Positions 1 through 11,476 of a DNA stretch of 64,000 nt are shown piece after piece (position 1 is the first letter of the stretch; every line of letters starts with the position of its first letter). The position numbers and the translations under genes were made by a program. A model generated the notes under the pieces. That model did not search any database, had not been told where the DNA came from, and worked only from the letters and a program-made list of their open reading frames with translations. Origin of the DNA: Selaginella moellendorffii (Eukaryota > Streptophyta > Lycopodiopsida > Selaginellales > Selaginellaceae); the NCBI RefSeq assembly GCF_000143415.4, contig NW_003314276.1, forward strand, positions 1,308,366-1,372,365, given 5' to 3'.

Positions 1-737
1 TTGGCGCACTTGTTTAAGAAATTCCTGCTTTTTTGGCTTTTCCCAATACATCTAGGTGGGAGAAAAGATTCTTAGTATCACTTTTATCTCCACCGTTCTC
101 ATGCAGATACCTTTGATTTGGCGTGAAAGAAACTGCACACGAACCAACCTTTTCGAGCTTAAATTTCTCTCACTTATCGCAAAAGAATGAAACTCTTTTG
201 AAGGGAAAAGAGCATGGAGATGAGAGGGAGAATAAACAATTAATGCTACAACTCTCGTGATTAATCAGCGCCACTCGCTCATAACCCTATTCATTTCAAC
301 AGTATTATTCCTCTCACAATCAATTATACAATTAATATCTAAAGCATTGAATGATTGTCTCCTTGGAAAGAACATGTGAAATCTATGTTCATAGTGGATT
401 TGTCCAATAAATATATCCAAGTACTGTTAAAAAATTGACATATCACTAGAATCTAGAAAGCAATTGCCATTAAAGAGAATGAAAATCATGACCATTGATC
501 ATGACTGTTGATTGTTACCATTGATTGTGACCGTTAATTTTTAGGGTTTTACTACTAGGGTTTGAGCAAGGAAGGGCGAGAGAAAAATACTTGAATGCTT
601 CAAGATGCTTCTCAATCAAGACGCTAGATGCTCTTCAAGAAAGACACATCTCAATCAAGGTATGCCTCTCTCTACTACTTTTCCATTTCCCCATCTTTTG
701 CTCCTATCTCGCAAGTAACTTGCGCCTCACGGCTACT
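1..737. other. AT-rich intergenic, no gene seen
   Basis: No supported coding region. The stretch contains repeats of the phrase attgatcatgactgttgatt around 493-535 and otherwise low-complexity AT-rich DNA. It leads directly into the 84-base tandem array. Confidence 0.5.
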
Positions 738-1306
738 TCGCGCTGGAATGATCGGTTCGGCAGCAAACCAATCTTCCCAGCACATCAGATTCTGGGTTTT
801 TTTTCCTTGTCATTCCATTGGCGCTAAGAAGATCGATACGGCGACGAAGCGATCTTCCTAGCACATTAGATTCTGGGTTTTTTTTTTTTCTTGTTTTTCC
901 ATTGGTGATGAGAAGATTGGTTCGGCGACGAACCAATCTTCCCAGCGCCAAGAGAACTGCTTCTTTTCTTCTTTTTTTTGTTCCCTTGGCACTGAGAAGA
1001 TCGGTTTGGCGACAAACCAATCTTCCCAATGCCAAGGGAACTTCTTCTTTTCTACTTTTTTTTTGTTCCCTTGGCACTGAGAAGATCAGTTTAGCGACAA
1101 ACCAATCTTCTCAGCTCCAAAGGAACTGCTTCTTTTCTTCTTTTTTTTGTTCCCTTGGCACTGAGAAGATCAGTTGAGCAATGAACCAATCTTCCCAGCA
1201 CCAAGGGATCTGCTTCTTTTCTTCTTTTTTTTGTTCCCTTGGTGCTGAGAAGATCGGTTCGGTGACGAACTAATCTTCCTAGTGCCAAGGGAATTGCTTC
1301 GTGGTT
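738..1306. repeat. 84-base tandem repeat (about 7 units) with internal palindrome
   Basis: Unit starts recur at 818, 902, 987, 1071, 1155 and 1239, a spacing of 84-85 bases, with a degenerate first unit from about 738. Each unit opens with a TTGGCGCTGAGAAGATCGG-like arm and, after a short centre, carries the near-complementary arm ending in AGCGCCAA. Every unit can therefore fold into a long hairpin, followed by a T-rich spacer ending in GTTCCC. The long overlapping frames on both strands here follow from the 84-base period (a multiple of three) and are not judged to be genes. Confidence 0.85.
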
Positions 1307-1350
1307 TTTTTAATTTTTATTCAAGTTTATTCATCATTTTCATGCAGATA

Positions 1351-2345
1351 TATAAATCATGCCACAACAGAAGAAGTGTGCCGGTCAACCTCAATGGACC
1401 CGTTATCCAGAAAAATGACTAGATTGTTGTGCTAGATTCACTAGGGACACCTCACAAGTTCAAAGCACTGCTTTGGAGGAAAACCATGGTGGGAGCAGTG
1501 GTGTCCAGATCCAAGTAATGGTTGATCCTGACCCATGTGTTAGCATGCAGAAGCTAGATGGTTCTAGAGAGCGTGGAAATGTAGAAGCTAGCTATAGCAC
1601 AGGAGAAGCTGCTAATGGTAGTGTCATAGGTGGTAATGCAGAACTTGGTGGCAAAAATGAGGCACCTAGTGCTATAGGTGGTGGGGCAGATCTTGGTGGT
1701 GGAAATGGCAAACATGTTGTTGCTCCTAAAGGTCACAGAAATGAGATGGTAACTATGCTAGAGGCCGACACGATCTTGAATGAGCAAGTATGCAAGACTA
1801 TTATCCAGGCTCAAGAAATTTTTTTAATATTTACTTAAGTGTTTTTGTTCTTTTTAAGCAGACATATAAATCATGCCACAATAGAAGAAGCATGCTAGTT
1901 AACCTCAATGAACCCATTCTCCAGGAAAATGACTAGATTGTTGTGCTAGATTCACTAGGGACACCTCACAAGTTCAAAGTGCTGCTTCGGAGGAAGACCA
2001 TAGTAGGAGCAGTGGTGTCCAGATCCAAGTAATGGTTGATCCTGATCCAAGTGTTAGCATGTAGGAGCCAGATGGTTCTAGAGAGCGTGGAAAAGCAGAA
2101 GCTAACTATAGCACAGGAGAAGTTGTTAGTGGTAGTGCCATAGGTGGTGGTGTGGAACTTGGCGGCAGAAATGAGGCACTTAGTGCTATAGGTGGTGGGG
2201 CAGATCTTGGTGGTGGAAATGGTGAACATGTTGCTGCTCCTGAAGGTCACAGAAATGAGATGGTAACTATGCTAGAGGTTGACACGATCTTGAATGAGCG
2301 AGTACACGAGACTATTGTTAAGGCTCAAGAAGGAACTATCAGCAG
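1351..2345 (+). repeat. 514-base direct duplication inside the 5' part of the ParB/methylase-like gene
   Basis: The block starting TATAAATCATGCCACAA at 1351 recurs from 1865 with the same order of segments. These include a shared non-coding-looking leader and a Gly/Ala-rich stretch encoding runs such as GGGADLGGGNG. Copy 1 ends near 1820, where it runs into a T-rich stretch; copy 2 continues into the ParB-like exon. The copies differ by scattered, mostly C/T and G/A, substitutions. This is probably a tandem exon duplication in the decayed gene. Confidence 0.8.
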
Positions 2346-2871
2346 GATGTTAGGTGAAATGGCTTGGAAAGGATCCCAACATCTTGAGATTCCACTTTGC
2401 CGTCTTAAGCAGAGTCACTGGGTGTGCTCAGCTTACGACCTCAACATGGCTATTTATACCTCTTTCACATAGGTTGGATTCAGGCACACTACTGGATCAT
2501 TTATTGTGTCGTCATCATTCCCCAAAACAAATCACATAGACATGGTTACTCACAAGATTGAGTAGACTTGGGATCAAATATGGCAGAGGAAATCTCAAGA
2601 GTTTGATACTTTGATGGCGTGCCACATAGAGACACAAGCCTTTGTAGGCTGGATTTTCTTCATTATTGATGGAAACCACCGGTGGCTTGCATTTTGGAGA
2701 TGTATCCAAGAGAAGTTCCAAGACAATGACAAGTGACATATTTATGTTCTAGTGACACTTGTGGAGCCACATGATCAAAACCAAGCTGTGAGGCTCAACT
2801 TGGCATGTCACAAGATCAACATGTAAGAATCTTTTACTAGTAACCTTTATTATCACCAACTATGTTACAGG
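1472..2871 (+). pseudogene. ParB-like/DNA methylase-like gene copy 1, 5' part (Gly-rich N-terminus and ParB-like DGNHR domain)
   Basis: From 2152 to 2822 one frame stays readable with only three stops: TAG at 2470, another TAG near 2563, and TGA just after the DGNHR segment. Each is one transition from CAG, CAG or TGG. The frame encodes a Gly-rich lead, a segment beginning HLEIPLCRLK near 2381, and at 2662-2691 the motif IIDGNHRWLA. A strand/helix region ending RLNLACHKIN follows. This order (short strand, DG-x-HR, later Asn-containing helix) is that of ParB/Srx-fold N-terminal domains, which bind DNA or act as nucleases or NTP-dependent switches. A GT donor at 2823 and AG at 2870 bound a 48-base intron, and the reading frame resumes at 11477 beyond LTR element A. 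The domain call rests on motif recognition only. Confidence 0.6.
2867..2871. repeat. Target-site duplication of LTR element A (left)
   Basis: ACAGG at 2867-2871 is repeated exactly at 11473-11477, directly flanking the TG...CA-bounded element. The five bases include the intron's AG acceptor and the first exon base. Confidence 0.95.
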
Positions 2872-3867
2872 TGTAATCGACTAAATTTTCCATTCTACTT
2901 TAGTCACTTAACCACACCTCTGACCACTTGGAGGAATCTCATTCACAACCTCCCTACGTCCAATCCAGGACTTGGGACTTGCTAGCCCCGAGAATGGCAT
3001 CCATGCCACTCAACATTTGCACTTGGTCCAAGTGCTCCACGTGTCCGATCCCATGATCGACAACCAAAGGTACCACTGACATCTCGGCCCGTTACGCTAA
3101 GGCCATGCCCATTCACCTTTGCTGCGCAAATGGTCCAATACCACTTGCATCACCATCCCGTCTCTCCAAGACTGGGCCATCTGTCTACGAGGGGTCATCC
3201 TAGATCCACTCGTTAGCATCCTTAGGATGCCCACAGACCTGGGGAATCGCCTTCCCCAAAGTCCCTTTGTCAGTTCCTATCAAGTCCCTTTCTGCCCCTG
3301 GCCGTGTTTGCCAACACTGCCACTGGATCGAGGCCCACAGGCCCGACCACTAAGTCCCACGGTCCTCTGGGACTTCCTCACCACACGACTGTGTCCTTGG
3401 TCACTACCCCAGAGGACTGCTCCTCTTCCTTTCCACAGTCTGGGCCTTTGGGACGACATTTCGGAACACCGTGGCCTTACGCGAGCCACCTAGGTACTCT
3501 CCCCACCTATCGCCTTTAGGTGCTCTAGCCATGGGCTTAGAGCGAGGTTCCGTTGAGCCACGCCTGGTATCCAAGTAGGTAGTGCCACCCACACTTGGAC
3601 TGGGAGCATCGGCCAGTCGATCTCCCAGGGGAACTAGAGCCGGCTCTTGAACACTTCACCAAGCTACCCCGCTTGTCGGTCCGTATTCACTCTAGTCTTG
3701 GACTTCCCAGTGGTCAGTTCATCACCCAACACTGGGTCTGGCCTTCTTGGGCCAAACTGGCCTTTCCTGGCCAAACTGGCTCCACTGCAGTCCTCCCCCT
3801 ACTATACTTTTGGAGCTCACCAAACCCCCCAGGGTCTGGGAGACGAACGCTTTGGGCTTTCACCCTC

Positions 3868-4290
3868 TCAGGCTCCGGACTCGGACTCGGACTCGGACTC
3901 GGACTCGGGCTCGGACTCGGGCTCGGGCTCGGTCTCGGCCTCGGCCTCGGTCTCGGTCTCGGTCCCGATCTCGGTCTCGGTCTCGGTCTCGGTCCCGGTC
4001 TCGGTCTCGACTTCGGACTCCATCTCGGACTCCATCTCGGACTCCATCTCGGACTCCATCTCGGACTCCATCTCGGGTCCATCTCGGACTCCATCTCGGA
4101 CTCCATTTCAGGTCCATCTCGGGTCCACCTCGGACTCCACCTCGGACTCCATCTCGGACTCCATCTCGGACTCCACTTTGGACTCCACTTCGGACTCCAA
4201 CTCGGGTCCATCTCGGGTCCACTTCGGACTCCAACTCGAGTCCATCTCGGACTCCACTTCGGACTCCAAGTCGAGTCCATCTCGGACACT
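3868..4290. repeat. CTCGGA hexamer and CTCGGACTCCAT 12-mer arrays within LTR
   Basis: From about 3868 the sequence is tandem CTCGGA/CTCGGT/CTCGGG hexamers. It changes near 4010 to 12-base units CTCGGACTCCAT with interspersed CTCGGGTCCAT and CTCGGGTCCAC variants. Similar arrays recur at about 10420-10840, and in reverse orientation at about 33640-34045 and 38975-39810. Periods are multiples of three, so all six frames stay open over long stretches. Confidence 0.9.
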
Positions 4291-5308
4291 CCCACGTGTC
4301 ATGTGTTGGTCCTTTTGGGTCCCTTTTTGGAGCCTCGCCTTTTGCTCGCTTCGTGCTCGTTCCTCGAGCACTTCGTTGGGAGTTCCACTCCCGCTCTTGA
4401 CTTTTCAAGTCGGAGCTTTTGGTCCAAACGTGTTACGCTCGTTTGGCTCTCGCTTCGGCCACTACCATGTGGCGCCCTTCCAGCTCCACTTTGGGGCCTA
4501 GGGATTTTGTGTCTCACACTCAGGTCCATCTCGGACTCCATTTCAGGTCCATCTCAGGTCCATCTCGGACTCCATCTCGGACTCCATCTCGGACTCCATC
4601 TCGGGTCCATCTCGGACTCCACTTCGGACTCCAACTCGGGTCCACCTCGGACTCCACTTCGGACTCCATCTCGGACACTCCCACATGTCATGTGTTGGTC
4701 CTTTTGGGTCCCTTTTTGGAGCCTTGCCTTTTGCTCGCTTCGTGCTCGTTCCTCGAGCACTTCGTTGGGAGTTCCACTCCCGCTCTTGACTTTTCAAGTC
4801 GGAGCTTTTGGTCCAAACGTGTTACGCTCGTTTGGCTCTCGCTTCGGCCACTACCATGTGGCGCCCTTCCAGCTCCACTTTGGGGCCTAGGGATTTTGTG
4901 TCTCACACTCAGGTCCATCTCGGACTCCATCTCGGACTCCATTTCGGGTCCATCTCGGGTCCATCTCGGACTCCATCTCGGACTCCATCTCGGACTCCAT
5001 CTCGGGTCCATCTCGGACTCCACTTCGGACTCCAACTCGGGTCCACCTCGGACTCCACTTCAGACTCCATCTCGGACACTCCCACGTGTCATGTGTTGGT
5101 CCTTTTGGGTCCCTTTTTGGAGCCTCGCCTTTTGCTCGCTTCGTGCTCATTCCTCGAGCACTTCGTTGGGAGTTCCACTCCCGCTCTTGACTTTTCAAGT
5201 CGGAGCTTTTGGTCCAAACGTGTTACGCTCGTTTGGCTCTCGCTTCGGCCACTACCATGTGGCGCCCTTCCGGCTCCACTTTGGGGCTTAGGGATTTTGT
5301 GTCTCACA
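4290..5308 (-). repeat. Tandem 389-401-base terminal modules within the element A LTR
   Basis: The phrase ATGTGTTGGTCCTTTTGGG recurs at 4301, 4690 and 5091. Each occurrence is followed by a shared roughly 215-base tail ending GGATTTTGTGTCTCACA and then by 12-mer repeats. In the other LTR it occurs at 10854 and 11255. In element orientation this repeats the 5' tip of the LTR (TGTGAGACACAAAATCC). A CACGTG or near-CACGTG precedes each unit. Confidence 0.88.
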
Positions 5309-8300
5309 ACTCCACCACCCATAGACGAAGTTCGATGTCCTCATCGAACGGTGAACCATTTTATAAAGTAACACCCGCATGTGTTACCATTTCCATTCTT
5401 GGCACGTAGCCAATATTTGTCAATGGTGTGACATTGAAGGCTCACCATGCCTTCTCCATATTCGTCAATGGTTGGACATTGAAGGCTCACCATGCCTTTT
5501 GCATATCCTCTAAGGAGGGTAGTCTCTCCAACTTAGAGACTGATTGGACCACATATAGTGGTTCTCTCCTTTTATTGGTTTAGTTCTCGCTAAACCTCTT
5601 AGAGACCCTTCTCTAAGTCAATCCCACTACTCCTTCTCGAATAGTCTCAATTTCCATCAATATAACCTTTGCACTTTGGAACTTTGAATTTTGACTTCTT
5701 GGAGTCAATTTCCTAGGTGTCTCCGACACCTTGCATTGCACCTTTTGTGCAACTCCACTTCCCATCCTAGGAAGTTCTTTACTCGAGGGCACCATCATCC
5801 TCTCTTCTATTTCGTGCCAAAGTTCCAGTTATCATACTTTGTGCTAGGGCTGTTCATGGCCCTATCATTTGGCTACCTTACCGCTCCCTCCTTTGGAGCT
5901 TCCACTTTCGCCAAACCGGAGCATTTCGGAATCCCTCCTTGGAAACACACTTCCTTTCCCGCAACTTGTTAGCGTCCAACACATTAGTGTTCCTCGCCTA
6001 ACTTTGTCACTTGGATTCCTCCCAAGGAATTCCACGGCCCTATCTTGGCCACTCATCTTTTGCTCCTATCCGTTGATTGTTGCACCAAGCAACATCGAAT
6101 CTCTACCTCCCTCCTTGAGGTATTGTTTCGGTTCCATAGCAAAGACTCTTCTTTGCCAAGTCCGGAGGATGTTCACCCCTAGTACGTCTCTTTAGCATCT
6201 TCTGCTATGGGCTCTATCCACGGCCCAACTTCGTGACCCTCCCATGGGTCTTTCATAGAGACTACTTTCCTCGGACTCACTATGCCATCTCACGGACATA
6301 GTTTATTTCCCTTAGGTGCTCTTCCCACTTGGTCATCACGACCAAGCCACACCACCTTAAACAGTTCAATTTCAACATTTTGAACCAGGAACTTCATTCC
6401 TTAGCCAACCAAGGACCTTGTCCTTATCTGGCCATAAGATCACTTAGTGATCTCACCTTGGCACCTTAACAGAGTTGCCAAGAGGTACTTGGTCTTCTAG
6501 ACCTCCAAGTTGTTGACTATAACCCCAGGGGCATCCCCCACACTTGGCGGTGCACCCAAGCCAGCCCTTACGGCCAAGGGTTCATAGCAACTGAGATTAG
6601 GTGTCCCCATCTCACTCACCACGACCTTGGTGCCACTTGCACCAAAGCGTTCAAGTTAGATATGCCGAGCTTTCACACTAAGCAATCTAACCGTGCATCA
6701 CGACTCCGAGGCATCCCTCGCTTGGCAGTGTGCCCAAACCAGTCTCCCCACTGAGAGTCCATGACCACCGAAATATGAGTGTCCTCATATTCCAAACCAT
6801 CACCATGCCCTAGTGATTTGGGACTCAAACCCAAGCACTAGAGGGTCGGGACTCGAACCCAACCTCCGTATATGCATCTACGGACGGCATCACACAAGAT
6901 GCCTGGCGTGACTCCCCACGCCGGTGCACCAACTTATTTTTTAAAGCGCGCTACAGATCACAGCTTAGGAACCTAGTTCCTCCACACTGCCAAGTCCTCT
7001 CACTTGACATGTCTGTGATCATGCATGGACTCCTCCATGCTCGGCCCCATGGCCCACCCTTTTTGAAGTTATCACCTTCAACTAGGGTATTTGTTCCCCC
7101 GACGTGCCAATCTCGCTTGGCAAGTCCTCCGACCACTGTAACATGGTTCCTGTATAAGCGTGAAAGCCCTTGACCATCGACTTTCGTTCAAAACCCTCTC
7201 TTTGAACACTCGGGAACTACTTCCCTAACCTTGATAGCCTTGCCTCATGGCAAGCTTCAAGACCACGCTTCTGCTGCGCCACTCTGATTTCGTGCGTTTC
7301 ATGAACCATTTACACTTGGCCTTTCTAGGTACTAAGCTACCTAGAATCGTCTTTGGGAATCTTGAAGGAACTCTGTCCCTCAGCTTGCTAAGGCCTCCTT
7401 TTTTGCAAGCCTTCCAAATGCCACATAGTCTAACATGGACAATTCCATATTTTAGACTCTCCATGGCATCACGGTTGTTAGCGGCAACACCCTCGAGCCC
7501 CCACTTGATTCTCCACTCCCAGCTGGCATAACGAACCTTGGTTATGCCCTTTGATTCCTACGGTTCGGTTCTATCCCCTTACTTCTTGCTTTTTGGCTTC
7601 ACACCTTTCCTTTGGTCATTCTCCTCCAGACCAGGAGGATAGCTTTGCACTTTCGTTCATGCTTTAGCAAGTATTCTTAGGGATGAACTTACCCAATAGC
7701 CTAGGGAGTGGTTCCTCGATCCGGATATGCTCACCTTATAATCCCACACACTGGGATTACATTGTTGCTTATGGGCCTTTACATGCCCATCACTAGCCTT
7801 GCCAAAATTCCATTTTTGGCTTTGTCCAACTCGGGTAGACAGTCCTTTCCTGTCTCCGCAACCTTGGACATTTGGATAGCACCTTCTATCCATCATTCGC
7901 TAGGGACTTAGTCCCTTGGGCTTTATCCATTGCCCTCGCGACATCAAACACCACCTTCTGGTGTTCTACAGTTTTCGGGTGTCCCAATGATGGCTTTCTT
8001 GACAATGAGTATTTCCTTTTATGACATTGACTTACTATATCGCAACACAAGCAACTTATCCCCCGTAAGGGTATATCCAACTTCCCTATGCTATTAAGAA
8101 GTCTTGGGTAGCTACCTTCTACCCGTTTAACCAGTTATTTTGCACCTCTTGCTTAGTTGCCTCATAGTTGTCAAGTCCTACAACTCATTGCTTGGTGCTT
8201 TCACACCTCCATCATCATCTGGATCACCACACTCCAACTGCATGCTCTGCAGCTTAGGCTATGCTATTCCCATTTCCATTGGGATTCCTTTGGCAAGGGG

Positions 8301-9412
8301 TTCTCATGAACCCACCAACATAGCCTCAAGGTATCACACCTTGGCACATTTGGTGTCTCCACACCATCGGCTCCACGAGCCTACCTCTATGACATTTCCC
8401 CTTCATGTCTAAGTCTTTGCCAAGACCAACACCGCTCTTTCTCATGCCAACCATCCGTTAGCACTGCACCACAGAGGTCACACACAACTTTATGTCAAAG
8501 TTGTTTTCTTCTGGGAACACCTTTCCCATAACTTTAGAATGGCATATTTTGCCATCGATAAGATACCCTCTGTTCTCATCCTTGGATCCTATGATCCCCC
8601 CCCCCCATCCTTTGTGGGGTACAACACACCTCAGTTCAAATGCTTCCATCAGTCCTTTTAGGACCATCCGTTGACTCTACTTGAGTCATCCAGCAGTTTT
8701 GGACTTGGTTAATCCACAGACCCGTAAGGTCCTACTTGTGAGGCACTAGCTCACTGGAATACACTTCTTGCATTCCTGTCCTACTCAAAAGGACTATTTT
8801 CACAAGTGTTACTCCGACACTTGATTTTGTTCTCTGGGGCAACTTTTGCCCCTTAGGACTACTTGTCCATGTGATGAGAACACCAACTCATCCACTTAAT
8901 ACACCCCCAACTCCTTGGGTTGTTGCAGCATTTATTAGAGGTAGCCCTGGCTACCTTTTCAAGGGCTTGAGTCCTCTTCCGTATTTGACCTCCCACGGTC
9001 ATTACTTCTGGTCTCACATTCATGAGCACCAACCTCAACTATATGAGGAAAATCTTGTGACTCTTTTATTGCTTTGGAGTTTTTATCTTTCCCGTGATCC
9101 CAACTGTAGTTGTTTACCACAACTACATTAGCCAGTTTGCTAAGTCAAACGCTCATCTGGATCACATCCTCAACTTTTTTGAGGAAAACCATATACTGTT
9201 CCCAAGATCCCAAAGTCGTTCCATTATTGGCCCTTTTCTATCCACCACCTCGTCTACAAGTTCACACATGAACTGTAATGGAGAGCCATGTCTTCCCGAC
9301 TTGTTACTCCTCAAGGATAGGCCCACTCCTCGGACCTTCCGATGCCAACACTAGTGGTGATATACTTGAGCACCAATAAAAGTCGGACTAAGGAACAGCT
9401 CCGATACCAAGT
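5309..9412 (-). other. Interior of element A, no intact coding region
   Basis: 4.1 kb of moderately GC-rich, stop-riddled sequence. It aligns, reversed, with the interior of element B (35039-38742), apart from about 1 kb at roughly 6100-7100 present only here and the TRIM present only in B. The 6.5-6.95-kb part contains a GGGACTCGAACCC phrase resembling the complement of a tRNA T-arm B-box; no full tRNA was found. No recognisable retroviral-type protein motif was seen. Confidence 0.7.
9398..9410 (-). promoter_or_regulatory. Primer-binding site of element A (initiator Met-tRNA type)
   Basis: Reads TTGGTATCGGAGC on the minus strand, one mismatch from the usual TGGTATCAGAGC core, two bases from the LTR boundary at 9413. 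It fixes the element orientation. Confidence 0.88.
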
Positions 9413-11472
9413 TGTAAGCGACTAAATTTTCCATTCTACTTTAGTCACTTAACCACACCTCTGACCACTTGGAGGAATCTCATTCACAACCTCCCTACGT
9501 CCAATCCAAGACTTGGGACTTGCTAGCCCCGAGAATGGCATCCATGCCACTCAACATTTGCACTTGGTCCAAGTGCTCCACGTGTCCGATCCCATGATCG
9601 ACAACCAAAGGTACCACTGACATCTCGGCCCGTTACCCTAAGGCCATGCCCATTCACCTTTGCTGCGCAAATGGTCCAATACCACTTGCATCACCATCCC
9701 GTCTCTCCAAGACTGGGCCATCTGTCTACGAGGGGTCATCCTAGATCCACTTGTTAGCATCCTTAGGATGCCCACAGACCTGGGGAATCGCCTTCCCCAA
9801 AGTCCCTTTGTCAGTTCCTATCAAGTCCCTTTCTGCCCCTGGCCGTGTTTGCCAACACTGCCACTGGATCGAGGCCCACAGGCCCGACCACTAAGTCCCA
9901 CGGTCCTCTGGGACTTCCTCACCACACAACTGTGTCCTTGGTCACTACCCCAGAGGACTGCTCCTCTTCCTTTCCACAGTCTGGGCCTTTGGGACGACAT
10001 TTCGGAACACCGTGGCCTTACGCGAGCCACCTAGGTACTCTCCCCACCTATTGCCTTTAGGTGCTCTAGCCATGGGCTTAGAGCGAGGTTCCGTTGAGCC
10101 ACGCCTGGTATCCAAGTAGGTAGTGCCACCCACACTTGGACTGGGAGCATCGGCCAGTCAATCTCCCGGGGGAACTAGAGCCGGCTCTTGAACACTTCAC
10201 CAAGCTACCCCGCTTGTCGGTCCGTATTCACTCTAGTCTTGGACTTCCCAGTGGTCAGTTCATCACCCAACACTGGGTCTGGCCTTCCTAGGCCAAACTG
10301 GCCTTTTCTGGCCAAACTGGCTCCACTGCAGTCCTCCCCCTACTATACTTTTGGAGCTCACCAAACCCCCTAGGGTCTGGGAGACGAACGCTTTGGGCTT
10401 TCACCCTCTCAGGCTCCGGACTCGGACTCGGACTCGGACTCGGACTCGGGCTCGGGCTCGGTCTCGGCCTCGGCCTCGGTCTCGATCTCGGTCCCGATCT
10501 CGGTCTCGGTCTCGGTCTCGGTCCCGGTCTCGGTCTCGACTTCGGACTCCATCTCGGACTCCATCTCAGACTCCATCTCGGACTCCATCTCGGACTCCAT
10601 CTCGGGTCCATCTCGGGTCCATCTCGGACTCCATCTCGGACTCCATTTCGGGTCCATCTCGGGTCCACCTCGGACTCCACCTCGGACTCCATCTCGGACT
10701 CCATCTCGGACTCCACTTCAGACTCCACCTCGGACTCCATCTCGGACTCCATCTCGGACTCCACTTCGGACTCCACTTCGGACTCCAACTCGGGTCCATC
10801 TCGGGTCCACTTCGGACTCCAACTCGAGTCCATCTCGGACACTCCCACGTGTCATGTGTTGGTCCTTTTGGGTCCCTTTTTGGAGCCTCGCCTTTTGCTC
10901 GCTTCGTGCTCGTTCCTCGAGCACTTCGTTGGGAGTTCCACTCCCGCTCTTGACTTTTCAAGTCGGAGCTTTTGGTCCAAACGTGTTACGCTCGTTTGGC
11001 TCTCGCTTCGGCCACTACCATGTGGCGCCCTTCCAGCTCCACTTTGGGGCCTAGGGATTTTGTGTCTCACACTCAGGTCCATCTCGGACTCCATCTCGGA
11101 CTCCATTTCGGGTCCATCTCGGGTCCATCTCAGACTCCATCTCGGACTCCATCTCGGACTCCATCTCGGGTCCATCTCGGACTCCACTTCGGACTCCAAC
11201 TCGGGTCCACCTCGGACTCCACTTCGGACTCCATCTCGGACACTCCCACGTGTCATGTGTTGGTCCTTTTGGGTCCCTTTTTGGAGCCTCGCCTTTTGCT
11301 CGCTTCGTGCTCGTTCCTCGAGCACTTCGTTGGGAGTTCCACTCCCGCTCTTGACTTTTCAAGTCGGAGCTTTTGGTCCAAACGTGTTACGCTCGTTTGG
11401 CTCTCGCTTCGGCCACTACCATGTGGCGCCCTTCCGGCTCCACTTTGGGGCTTAGGGATTTTGTGTCTCACA
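9413..11472 (-). repeat. LTR of element A (5' LTR in element orientation), 2060 bases
   Basis: TGTAAGCGACTAAATTTTCC...TTTTGTGTCTCACA, colinear with 2872-5308 except for one fewer 400-base module and hexamer-array length differences. Followed immediately by the ACAGG duplication at 11473-11477. Confidence 0.93.
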
Positions 11473-11476
11473 ACAG

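Larger units (their letters stand above)
2872..5308 (-). repeat. LTR of element A (3' LTR in element orientation), 2437 bases
   Basis: Starts TGTAATCGACTAAATTTTCC and ends TTTTGTGTCTCACA. It contains hexanucleotide arrays and three copies of a 389-401-base module ending in TTTTGTGTCTCACA; the partner LTR has two. The length difference from the 2060-base partner is largely that extra module. The long open frames here, up to 431 codons with Ser-Asp, Gly-Leu or Arg-Ser runs, are products of the simple repeat and are not annotated as genes. Confidence 0.93.
2872..11472 (-). mobile_element. LTR retrotransposon element A, non-autonomous or dead, minus strand
   Basis: Two long direct repeats (2872-5308 and 9413-11472), both TG...CA bounded, flank a 4.1-kb interior with a perfect 5-base ACAGG target duplication. 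The minus-strand orientation is set by the primer-binding site next to the right-hand LTR (TTGGTATCGGAGC, complement of 9398-9410) and a purine-rich GGGTGGTGGAGT tract next to the left-hand LTR. No reverse transcriptase, integrase, protease or gag zinc knuckle was recognised; all frames are broken by stops. It is therefore LARD-like or heavily decayed. Element B in this window is a close relative in the opposite orientation. It lacks about 1 kb corresponding to roughly 6100-7100 here. Confidence 0.93.

Noticed and set aside
3595-4890. 431-codon frame and many overlapping long frames with SDSD, GLGL, RTRT and RSRS runs
   Set aside because: All arise from hexamer/12-mer tandem repeats in the LTR; frames stay open on both strands simultaneously and have no counterpart of conserved length in the partner LTR.
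6820-6880. tRNA gene suggested by GGGACTCGAACCC
   Set aside because: Only a T-arm-like piece is visible; no D-arm, anticodon arm or acceptor pairing could be found.
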